A DNA stretch of 7,470 bases from an uncultured Planctomycetaceae bacterium. GTDB lineage: Bacteria; Planctomycetota; Planctomycetia; Pirellulales; Lacipirellulaceae. The position numbers and the translations under genes are program-made. This document shows, in pieces, positions 1-5,915 of this stretch (position 1 is the stretch's first letter; each line of letters starts with the position of its first letter). Where the stretch lies: positions 1 to 7,470 of the forward strand of contig CALMBE010000609.1 of assembly GCA_937860165.1 (NCBI GenBank), in the 5' to 3' direction. Under the pieces are notes generated by a model. That model worked only from the letters and a program-made list of their open reading frames with translations, had not been told where the DNA came from and did not search any database.

Positions 1-95
1 TGGTCTGCAGCTAGGGAACGGCCCGTGAACCGGGAAAAAAAGTGCTAGCTCTCAAGTCGACATAGACTTTCTTGCTAGTTCTCGCTAGTCTGAGT

Positions 96-118
96 GCTGC
101 CAATGCATTCTTGGCAGC
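96..118. other. Perfect 8-bp stem-loop
   Basis: GCTGCCAA at 96-103 is the exact reverse complement of TTGGCAGC at 111-118, with a 7-base loop. Two further G-T wobble pairs can extend the stem outward. No T-run follows it, so it is not an intrinsic terminator. It lies about 100 bases before the GTG of the transporter gene and could be a leader structure or an operator-like dyad. Its function is unknown. Confidence 0.45.
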
Positions 119-140
119 GTGCTTGGCTGGAATTCTCTGT

Positions 141-177
141 AGTGCTCCGTTTGAGATTCCGGCGCCAGTGGAGCACT
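141..177. other. Stem-loop with 8 Watson-Crick pairs extended to 11
   Basis: AGTGCTCC at 141-148 pairs exactly with GGAGCACT at 170-177. Two wobble pairs and one T-A pair extend it inward to 151/167, leaving a 15-base loop that contains GGCGCC. A T5 run (190-194) follows only after a 12-base gap, so it resembles a degenerate terminator or attenuator rather than a standard one. It ends 23 bases before the weak Shine-Dalgarno of the transporter gene. Confidence 0.45.
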
Positions 178-214
178 TAAGCCGGTTCCTTTTTGAAATC
201 AAGAGTTTCGTTCA

Positions 215-3200
215 GTGACAAGCGTTCCACTCGAAACCGATCGGCCATCGTTTCTGGCTCGCAAGACGTTTGGACAGCCAAACTATTTTCTCTTGGCCCT
301 GTTGGCTGCGTTTGTCGTGGCGTTGATGCCGCGGGGGGCCCGCAAGGCCATCGATAGCAATATCAACAAGGCCGAGGACTGGCTCCCTCAAAGCTATGCG
401 GAATCGATTGATCTCAGGTGGTTTCGAGATCACTTTCTGGGTGAACAATTCGCACTCGTGAGTTGGGATGGTTGCACGCTGGGCAACACCGAGAAACTCG
501 AGCAACTCCAACGCAGGCTAGTCCCCAGCAAAGAAGCCCTCGCCAATGCAGACCTGAACTCGCAATTGCATGTGCGTTCCCAGTGGTACAAGCGGGTAAT
601 TACTGGGCCTGAAGTGTTAACACAATTAACCTCGCCACCCCTAAGTCTTACTTACGGAGATGCGATAACTCGAATCGAACGGGCTCTCGTGGGACCCATC
701 CCACGCGATGCCAAGGGGAACTCCTTGGGCAACGATGCGCGGACCACTTGTTTAGTCGTGTATCTGAGCCCCGAAGCCACCCGCGACAATCGCACCATGC
801 GGCGAGCGGTGGAGAACATTGTGTCGATCGCGGCCAATGAATGCGCTATCTCACCCGAGTCGATTCACATGGGAGGCCCCACGGTCGACAACATCGCAAT
901 CGATGTCGAGGGGGGACGCACTCTCGTTCGGCTTGCTTCGCTGGCAGGTTTAACGGGTTTAGCATTGTGCTATTGGTGCTTCCGTAGCGCGAAAGTCTCC
1001 GTCATCGTGATGGCGATCGGGGTGCTCAGTGCGGGGATGAGTCTGGCGATCGTTTACTACTTCGGTATCTTTGAAGTCCTACGATTTGGGGTTGATAGTC
1101 CTCGGCTGGGAACCATCGATGCGATACTGATGTCGATGCCTGCCGTGGTCTATGTACTAGGACTTTCGAGCGCGATCCACTTAGTACACTATTACCAAGT
1201 CGCGCGCAGCGAGGGGGGGCTCTATGGTGCCGCCGAGCGGGCCGTGCGAAAAGGTTGGCTCCCTTGCACTTTGGCAGCGTGCGCCACTGCCTTGGCCCTG
1301 GGATCACTGGTCACCAGCGATATCTTGCCTATCAAAAAGTTTGGGCTCTTCACGAGTATCAGCATTTTAGCAACGGCAGGGCTACTCTTTACCATCTTGC
1401 CCGCTTTCTTTCACAGATTTCCTTTAAGCGAAAGTTCCCTCGGGTATCGCACTGGGTTTCGACAGCAGGGGGGCATGATGGATTGGATGCAGGGGGTCTT
1501 TGCATTCGTCGTCGGACGCTATGTGACAACCTGCCTATTCTGGCTGGTAGTCACGGGGTTTCTGGCGTTGGGCTTAACTCATACGGGAGCTTCAGTTCAA
1601 CTTTTGAAATTGCTAGATGAGGATACCGATCTGATTCACGACTACGCATGGCTCGAGAAGAACATCGGCTATCTGGTGCCCATGGAAGTTGTGTTGACCA
1701 TTCCTCCCGAACGCTGTCGAACTGCCGATGGACATGCCGAGCAAGATGGCCAACAGTATCGCATGACGATGCTCGAGCGTCTCGACCTGATGCGGGAAAT
1801 TGAAAGTCGCATCGAAGAACTTCCCGAGGTCAGTCGAGTCATGTCGGTGGCCACGTTCACTCCGCAGAGCACTCGTACGGGATATGGCTCAGCGGACCGG
1901 AGTGCGGACTACGCCAAAAACAAGAACCTGGAAGAACATCGCGCTCTGCTTCTCGCGGGCGATTATTTACGTATGGAAGAGGGGGGCACGAGTGGCCGTG
2001 AACTCTGGCGACTGAGCGCGCGGGTCGCTGCCCTTGGCAATCATGTCGATGGCACCAGTGGGGTTGATTACGGGCTTTTTGTCGAAGAACTTAAGCAAGC
2101 CGTCGATCCCATCTTGGTGGCCTATCAGCAGCGGGACATGATTGTCAGACATTTGCAGAAATCTGGCAAGAAACTCGACGGAGCCCAACTTTGCATCTTG
2201 TACCGCACGGCCCATGGCGATCCAGAACCAACGCCAGCGACTCAGGAATCGATTCTGGCCAACTTAGTCCTCAAGAGTGGCGTACAACCTACGACGCTCC
2301 CCGACGGTCGTATTCAACCTGGCGTGACGTTCTACAATCTCACGGAGTTCGATTCGCATCGTGGGGAACCGCATTATTTCGAGCGGGCGATTCAGGCCCT
2401 TGGCGATCAAGATGCCTTAATTCTTGCGTCGGCAGGAAGTGATCCGACTGCCCGCCAGTTCGCTGATGGTGGTCTGACACTGATCGACGTTACCGACGTG
2501 CCGGTGGTCGATTCCTCCGCAGCCTTTGAACTTGCACTGGACGACACCCCTCGGCCGGTACGGTCGGTTTTCACCGGGGTCGTTCCCTTGGTCTATAAGG
2601 CCCAACGACAACTTATCAGCTTCAACGACAGCATGCTGTGGTCTGCTGTGATGATCACCATTGCGATGTCACTCTTACTCCACAGTGCAATGGCCGGCAT
2701 TTTGTCGATGCTGGTCACCCTGTTTCCCATTGTCGTAGTGTTAGGGACCATGGGTTGGCTTGGAGCCAAGGTCGATATCGGGATCATGATGAGCGCCTGC
2801 GTGGCACTGGCAATGGCGATCGACTACACGGTTCACTTTCTTACTTGGTTCCGGCGCGGGATTGAACGGGGCTTCGATCGCTTGCAGGCTGTCTTGTTGG
2901 CTTATGACCGGTGTGCCGAGGCAATGATCCAAACTACTCTGATTGGTGGGCTGGGATTGGCAGTTTTTTCCATGAGCACGTTCACCCCTACCCAGCAGTT
3001 TGGGTATTTAATGTTTGTCATGTTAAGCACCGCCTTGATGGGTGTTTTATTGCTCTTGCCAGCCATGTTGGTAAGCCCACTCGGGGCGTATTTTGGGGGT
3101 TCAGCGCCAATTTTCGAAGACTTGTTGGCCCTCGAATTGCGGGGGGCGTTTGACTTAGCAACCACGCACATGAATGAATTGATGCAAAACCCCGGGAAAG

Positions 3201-3445
3201 TAATCCAACGCTCAGCCCCACCGGCACCTCATGTCGTGCCAACCTCAATTCCCAGTACGGTAGCTGTTAGCAACCTACCCAAACTCCGCTCCGAACCCGA
3301 GGCACCCCGGACCCAAACCGAAACGCCCCAACGGGTCAATGTTGCCGAAGAGGACCAAAAAGCTCTCGTCGATGGTCCCCACGCAGCCTTACATGCGCGA
3401 TTGCGCAACTTGCGACGCGAATCCCATGGCCCGCAGTCTTCTTGA
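215..3445 (+). CDS. MMPL/RND superfamily integral membrane transporter
   Basis: This 1076-residue permease has the duplicated RND layout. TM1 lies at about 24-41. A first extracytoplasmic loop spans about 43-235. TM2-TM7 lie at about 237-256, 261-283, 302-327, 349-367, 376-398 and 437-454. A large second loop spans 455-805, and TM8-TM12 lie at about 808-824, 827-850, 854-879, 903-921 and 929-953. TM10 carries the D870-Y871 pair, followed by V-H-F, as in proton-driven MMPL proteins. The equivalent TM4 segment reads SSAIHLVHYY and lacks the acidic residue. The C-terminal tail (963-1076) is soluble, Pro/Thr-rich and probably disordered. The start is GTG, with a weak AAGAG at 201-205; the next in-frame ATG would fall inside TM1. 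Family members export lipids or other hydrophobic molecules using proton motive force. The substrate here is not deducible. The downstream protease gene is on the same strand. Confidence 0.94.
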   Translation: MTSVPLETDRPSFLARKTFGQPNYFLLALLAAFVVALMPRGARKAIDSNINKAEDWLPQSYAESIDLRWFRDHFLGEQFALVSWDGCTLGNTEKLEQLQRRLVPSKEALANADLNSQLHVRSQWYKRVITGPEVLTQLTSPPLSLTYGDAITRIERALVGPIPRDAKGNSLGNDARTTCLVVYLSPEATRDNRTMRRAVENIVSIAANECAISPESIHMGGPTVDNIAIDVEGGRTLVRLASLAGLTGLALCYWCFRSAKVSVIVMAIGVLSAGMSLAIVYYFGIFEVLRFGVDSPRLGTIDAILMSMPAVVYVLGLSSAIHLVHYYQVARSEGGLYGAAERAVRKGWLPCTLAACATALALGSLVTSDILPIKKFGLFTSISILATAGLLFTILPAFFHRFPLSESSLGYRTGFRQQGGMMDWMQGVFAFVVGRYVTTCLFWLVVTGFLALGLTHTGASVQLLKLLDEDTDLIHDYAWLEKNIGYLVPMEVVLTIPPERCRTADGHAEQDGQQYRMTMLERLDLMREIESRIEELPEVSRVMSVATFTPQSTRTGYGSADRSADYAKNKNLEEHRALLLAGDYLRMEEGGTSGRELWRLSARVAALGNHVDGTSGVDYGLFVEELKQAVDPILVAYQQRDMIVRHLQKSGKKLDGAQLCILYRTAHGDPEPTPATQESILANLVLKSGVQPTTLPDGRIQPGVTFYNLTEFDSHRGEPHYFERAIQALGDQDALILASAGSDPTARQFADGGLTLIDVTDVPVVDSSAAFELALDDTPRPVRSVFTGVVPLVYKAQRQLISFNDSMLWSAVMITIAMSLLLHSAMAGILSMLVTLFPIVVVLGTMGWLGAKVDIGIMMSACVALAMAIDYTVHFLTWFRRGIERGFDRLQAVLLAYDRCAEAMIQTTLIGGLGLAVFSMSTFTPTQQFGYLMFVMLSTALMGVLLLLPAMLVSPLGAYFGGSAPIFEDLLALELRGAFDLATTHMNELMQNPGKVIQRSAPPAPHVVPTSIPSTVAVSNLPKLRSEPEAPRTQTETPQRVNVAEEDQKALVDGPHAALHARLRNLRRESHGPQSS

Positions 3446-3470
3446 ACTCGCTTTATGATGCTAGAATAAA
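3442..3470 (+). promoter_or_regulatory. Weak candidate promoter before the S41 protease gene
   Basis: TTGAAC (3442-3447) and AATAAA (3465-3470) are separated by 17 bases, each matching four of six consensus positions. TATGAT (3454-3459) and TAGAAT (3462-3467) also lie here but without well-placed -35 boxes. The -35 overlaps the stop codon of the transporter gene. The protease gene may instead be read from the transporter promoter across the 108-base gap. This is suggestive only. Confidence 0.25.
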
Positions 3471-3537
3471 TGCCGATCGAGCCAGTTCTCTCTTCGGTTT
3501 CCAGTAAACGTGGCTCTCGAATCTAGCCTGAAGTCTC

Positions 3538-3543
3538 GGGGGA
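3538..3543 (+). promoter_or_regulatory. Ribosome binding site of the S41 protease gene
   Basis: GGGGGA lies ten bases before the ATG at 3554. It is purine-rich and at acceptable spacing, which supports the ATG that also gives a complete signal sequence. Confidence 0.45.
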
Positions 3544-3553
3544 AATAATCCGC

Positions 3554-4882
3554 ATGTCGTTCCGCAGTCTTATGTTTTTTTTGTCGGCGACAATCATCGC
3601 GTATGCCTGTTACGTACGTGCCGAGCAGAATCCCTATGCCCGCTATGTGGCCGCAGGGTATTCGGTCATCGATCGCTGGTCGCTGATGGCACCCGCAGAT
3701 CAAGAACTTTTCGATGGTGCGCTGCGCGGCATGGTCGAAGTACTCCATAAGCATGGCGATGAACACTCGATGTTCGTGGAGGAACAGGAACGCGACTTGT
3801 TTCGGGAAGATCTGACCCAGGAGTTCAGCGGCATCGGAGTGCGAATCATGCAACTGGGGACCCCGCCCCGGCTGACCGTCGTCGGACCTCCCGAACCACG
3901 CACGCCGGCATTTAGTGCCGATATTCGCTCAGGAGATATCTTGGTAGCCATCGACGGGCAATCCACGGAAAAACTGTCGCTGGCCGAATCGCTTAAACTC
4001 GTGCGGGGTCCGAGCGGCGAACCAGTCGTACTTTCCGTGATCCACGAAGGGGATACCAAGCCCACTGATGTCACCATCGTGCGGGCCACGATTACGGTCG
4101 AGTCGATTGTCGGTGACTTGAAGGATGATAATAACCGCTGGAAATTTCACCTCACCGCGGATCAGCGGATCGGCTATGTACGGATCATCAAGTTCGGGGA
4201 CAAAACTGAAGCCGAGTTGACCCGAGCGTTGGCGCGGCTTCACTCTCAAGGAATCAAAGCCCTGATTCTCGACGTCCGCGACAATTACGGCGGGACCTTG
4301 GACGCGGCGGTTGGCATCAGCGATCTTTTTCTGCGGGCGGGTTTGCCAATCGTCACCACTCGAGACCGCCACGGCGAAACCAGAGATCGATTTGTTTCCA
4401 CGGGGCGCGGAGGGTATTTAGAACTGCCTCTGGCGGTACTCATCAATCACAACAGCGCTAGTGCCAGCGAAATTCTCGCCGCCTGTTTGCAAGATTACAA
4501 TCGCGCGATTGTGGTCGGAGAACGTTCCTTCGGCAAGGGAACCGTGCAACGCCTCGTGCAAATCGAATCCGGCCGGAGTTTGCTGAAACTCACATCGGCG
4601 ACCTATTGGCGGCCCAGCGGGCAAGACATTCATCGCATGCCTGGGGTAGCCGAATCTGCCCCTTGGGGCGTCAAACCAAACGAAGGCTTTGAGGTGCCAA
4701 GCGATGACGAACACTACTTGCTGTGGCGAAAATACCGCTACCGCCGTGATCTGTTGGGGAACGACCAGGAAAGTCCCCTCGCCCAGCAACTCAATGAGCA
4801 AGAAGGCGAGCTCCCCGAGTCGTTTACCGACGAAGCCCTTGCCCTAGCCGTCGGATATCTGCAAACGAAGTTGGGTGAATAG
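3554..4882 (+). CDS. S41 family carboxy-terminal processing protease (CtpA/Prc-like)
   Basis: This 442-residue serine protease cleaves exported proteins near their C-termini outside the cytoplasmic membrane. Residues 1-23 form a signal peptide or anchor: R4, a hydrophobic core at about 6-19, then V-R-A before E24. A helical N-terminal part (about 30-90) leads to a PDZ domain at about 91-178 that starts with the GIGV carboxylate-binding loop (93-96). The S41 catalytic core spans about 195-365. By alignment to Prc, the nucleophile is S303 in NSASASE, with D314 in LQDYNR and the general base K328 in SFGKGTVQ. The S-to-D (11) and S-to-K (25) spacings match the family. The conserved RNNPGG-type loop appears as RDNYGG. 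The length is usual for a bacterial CtpA and the catalytic Ser-Lys pair is intact, so it should be active. The substrate is unknown; the upstream transporter is the only neighbour on the same strand within 200 bases. Confidence 0.96.
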   Translation: MSFRSLMFFLSATIIAYACYVRAEQNPYARYVAAGYSVIDRWSLMAPADQELFDGALRGMVEVLHKHGDEHSMFVEEQERDLFREDLTQEFSGIGVRIMQLGTPPRLTVVGPPEPRTPAFSADIRSGDILVAIDGQSTEKLSLAESLKLVRGPSGEPVVLSVIHEGDTKPTDVTIVRATITVESIVGDLKDDNNRWKFHLTADQRIGYVRIIKFGDKTEAELTRALARLHSQGIKALILDVRDNYGGTLDAAVGISDLFLRAGLPIVTTRDRHGETRDRFVSTGRGGYLELPLAVLINHNSASASEILAACLQDYNRAIVVGERSFGKGTVQRLVQIESGRSLLKLTSATYWRPSGQDIHRMPGVAESAPWGVKPNEGFEVPSDDEHYLLWRKYRYRRDLLGNDQESPLAQQLNEQEGELPESFTDEALALAVGYLQTKLGE

Positions 4883-4982
4883 TCCGATCAGGTGCATTCG
4901 CTGCAACCCATTTCATTCGGTATTTCCCAGTTTCATACAGTTTCGCGGCAGTTGCGGTTCAGCGATTGAGTTGCAGATGTTT

Positions 4983-5012
4983 TTGAAAAAAATTCCCCTA
5001 GCCGGTTATAAA
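4983..5012 (+). promoter_or_regulatory. Candidate sigma70-type promoter
   Basis: TTGAAA (4983-4988) and TATAAA (5007-5012) are separated by 18 bases, and each matches five of six consensus positions. This is the best promoter-like pair I found in the window. It would start transcripts around 5019, reading towards the small gene at 5346. Confidence 0.5.
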
Positions 5013-5026
5013 AGTGCAACCACTTC

Positions 5027-5036
5027 CCGCTAGCGG
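5027..5036. repeat. Perfect 10-bp palindrome CCGCTAGCGG
   Basis: The sequence is its own reverse complement and sits about 15 bases downstream of the -10 box of the candidate promoter, near the expected transcript start. It is in a position where a dimeric repressor could bind. No known regulator site is recognised. Confidence 0.4.
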
Positions 5037-5132
5037 ATTCTTTCGCCAATAACGCAAGTCTTTCTGCAACAAGCAGTTACCGCGTTGTACGGATAACACC
5101 TTGGAGCGAAATGCCGGTTGGCACGGCGTATG

Positions 5133-5153
5133 CACTAACTCATTTCGTTAGTG
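5133..5153. other. 7-bp stem-loop in the leader
   Basis: CACTAAC at 5133-5139 pairs exactly with GTTAGTG at 5147-5153 around a 7-base loop. It shares its last base with the next hairpin, so the two would stack or compete at that base. No T-run follows. Confidence 0.45.
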
Positions 5154-5185
5154 TGACCAACTTCTGGCTCCTGGGAGTTGGTCAC
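5153..5185. other. Strong 10-bp stem-loop in the leader
   Basis: GTGACCAACT at 5153-5162 pairs exactly with AGTTGGTCAC at 5176-5185. The inner bases can continue pairing with wobbles down to a 3-base loop. A competing 6-bp pairing exists: CCTGGG (5170-5175) with CCCAGG (5185-5190), which uses the right arm as its loop. This is the strongest hairpin in the leader and is not followed directly by a T-run. Confidence 0.55.
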
Positions 5186-5251
5186 CCAGGCGAACGTGTT
5201 CGGCTCCGACGCTAAGGGATTTTTGGCTTGGGCAACACATCGCCTCTTTTC

Positions 5252-5307
5252 AATCAGACTCTCAATTCAATCAATCTTAAATCAGGCACACTCAATTCGA
5301 TCACTCT
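5252..5307. repeat. Imperfect tandem direct repeat in the leader
   Basis: CTCAATTCAATCAATCT (5261-5277) and CTCAATTCGATCACTCT (5291-5307) agree at 15 of 17 positions, 30 bases apart. Each is preceded by AATCAG (5252-5257 and 5280-5285), so the repeated unit is about 26-28 bases with a small length change. It lies just before the final hairpin and the start codon of the small gene. Confidence 0.5.
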
Positions 5308-5308
5308 A

Positions 5309-5327
5309 TTGGGTAGATCTTACCCAA
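5309..5327. promoter_or_regulatory. Hairpin immediately upstream of the small gene's ribosome binding site
   Basis: TTGGGTA (5309-5315) pairs exactly with TACCCAA (5321-5327) around the 5-base loop GATCT. It ends seven bases before the AAGGA ribosome binding site. It could protect the mRNA, affect ribosome loading or serve as an operator. No protein partner can be named. Confidence 0.45.
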
Positions 5328-5334
5328 CAGGGAA

Positions 5335-5339
5335 AAGGA
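5335..5339 (+). promoter_or_regulatory. Ribosome binding site AAGGA deciding the start at 5346
   Basis: AAGGA lies six bases before ATG 5346, a near-ideal Shine-Dalgarno arrangement. It favours this ATG over the in-frame TTG at 5178, which lies inside the strong hairpin and has no ribosome binding site. Confidence 0.65.
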
Positions 5340-5345
5340 ACAGAA

Positions 5346-5657
5346 ATGGTCGCTCCTCGGAAGTATCGACAGGTTTTTTGCACAGTGATCCGGGTCCCGG
5401 CTACCGACAATGATGTCATGGTAGCAGACAACCGGTTTACAACTCGCCCCAGCAATCGTTTGCCCTGGTCGGATCCGACCATCGCGCAGCTCGTGGCCAA
5501 TTTACAGGACGAAGTCCGCGGCGAACGCCGACGGGAAAAAATCGATTGGCTGAGCGGCCGAAGTGAACAATGCGACTTGAATCCACCGAGCCCCGCCGAT
5601 GACACCGATTCCACCTGGATGGAAGAGCCCAGGTGGTCTTGGCCGGAAAATGAGTAA
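5346..5657 (+). CDS. Small hypothetical protein, 103 residues, probably planctomycete-specific
   Basis: I recognise no domain of known function. The product begins MVAPRKYRQVFCTV and contains a compact stretch (about 33-64) rich in charged and aromatic residues, including NRLPWSDPTIAQLVANLQ, which looks like a turn followed by an amphipathic helix ending in a basic run (RGERRREK). The tail (about 80-103) is acidic and Pro/Trp-rich and probably flexible. There is no signal peptide, membrane span, cysteine pair typical of zinc binding, or toxin/antitoxin motif, so it is most likely cytosolic. The start is supported by the AAGGA ribosome binding site, and the gene has its own promoter candidate and a long leader. 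It converges with folC. The style resembles short conserved planctomycete proteins, but that is an impression without a search. Confidence 0.7.
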   Translation: MVAPRKYRQVFCTVIRVPATDNDVMVADNRFTTRPSNRLPWSDPTIAQLVANLQDEVRGERRREKIDWLSGRSEQCDLNPPSPADDTDSTWMEEPRWSWPENE

Positions 5658-5915
5658 GGGAGACTTTGGCTAACGGTTGTCTGCTGTCGGCTATACTCCG
5701 CGCGGGGCTAAATGACACATTTCGCCGAGTCACAACTTTTCATAAGCCATGATGCGGCAATCAGTTACGCCGTCGTCCGAAAATGTCACTGGAGGCCGCG
5801 CACAGTATAACAGCCACACGACTTCTTCTGACTGAGAGCCGTTAGCCAGACCGGTTTTCGGGCAGCTCCGGAAACTACTTTTAAGATCAAATTTCCTCCG
5901 GGACACCGGGAACTA
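5658..5915. other. Convergent intergenic region with a nested imperfect inverted repeat
   Basis: No gene of normal size is present between the stop of the small gene and the stop of folC. Most of the space is taken by a roughly 180-base imperfect inverted repeat (5667-5848). No clean intrinsic terminator is seen for either gene. A weak CCGG/CCGG hairpin (about 5898-5909) lies just beyond the folC stop but lacks a U-run. Confidence 0.5.
5667..5848. repeat. Nested inverted repeat with facing -10-like boxes
   Basis: Outer arms: TGGCTAACGG (5667-5676) and its exact reverse complement CCGTTAGCCA (5839-5848). Inner arms: TATACTCCGCGCGG (5692-5705) against the complement of 5796-5809, TATACTGTGCGCGG, matching at 12 of 14 positions. 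Both inner arms are preceded on their own strand by GGC or GGCTG and followed by TGACA with TTTCG or TTTTCG. The arms therefore look like two diverged copies of one sequence facing each other. They could be duplicated promoter-like sites, a small mobile-element remnant, or a folded RNA. Confidence 0.5.

Larger units (their letters stand above)
1..214. other. Upstream non-coding region of the MMPL gene
   Basis: No convincing gene is seen here. The stretch contains two stem-loops (96-118 and 141-177), and the word GCTAG occurs four times (10-14, 44-48, 74-78 and 84-88). I found no -35/-10 pair of good quality. It probably holds the promoter and 5' untranslated region of the following transporter gene, possibly with the tail of an upstream transcription unit outside the window. 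Confidence 0.5.
4883..5345 (+). other. Long non-coding region with promoter and structured leader
   Basis: These 463 bases contain no convincing gene. In order they hold: a wide 7-bp inverted repeat (CTGCAAC 4901-4907 / GTTGCAG 4970-4976), a strong promoter-like pair (4983-5012), a palindrome (5027-5036), two adjoining stem-loops (5133-5185), a short direct repeat (5252-5307), a hairpin (5309-5327) and a Shine-Dalgarno (5335-5339). If transcription begins near 5019, the following small gene has a leader of about 325 bases. That leader could be regulatory or include a small RNA. Confidence 0.55.

Noticed and set aside
11..202. 63-codon open frame on the minus strand upstream of the transporter gene
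   Set aside because: It starts at TTG with no ribosome binding site, has no recognisable domain, and runs through two hairpins.
1213..1219. G7 tract in the transporter gene as a phase-variation site
   Set aside because: Seven guanines are short for a contingency locus, and similar short G runs occur elsewhere in the gene (for example at 1981-1986) in this G-rich coding context.
3602..3613. Lipoprotein signal at C19 of the S41 protease
   Set aside because: The residues before C19 are A-Y-A, which does not fit a lipobox; V-R-A before E24 fits signal peptidase I better.
3461..4372. Several minus-strand open frames of 129-147 codons opposite the protease gene
   Set aside because: They lie opposite a gene with an intact family signature and have low-complexity translations with no known domain; they are shadows of its codon bias.
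4901..4984. Terminator for the S41 protease gene (CTGCAAC/GTTGCAG followed by T5)
   Set aside because: The loop would be 62 bases, too large for an intrinsic terminator. The T-run overlaps the better-supported -35 box.
5170..5224. Intrinsic terminator ending in T5 at 5220-5224
   Set aside because: The nearest stems end well before the T-run and the hairpin directly ahead has only 4 pairs; the geometry does not fit.
5178..5345. Longer version of the small protein starting at TTG 5178
   Set aside because: The TTG is inside the strongest hairpin, has no Shine-Dalgarno, and the added 56 residues encode the repeat. ATG 5346 has AAGGA at ideal spacing.
5228..5413. 61-codon open frame in another phase across the direct repeat
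   Set aside because: TTG start, no ribosome binding site, and its repeated LNSI segments only reflect the DNA repeat.
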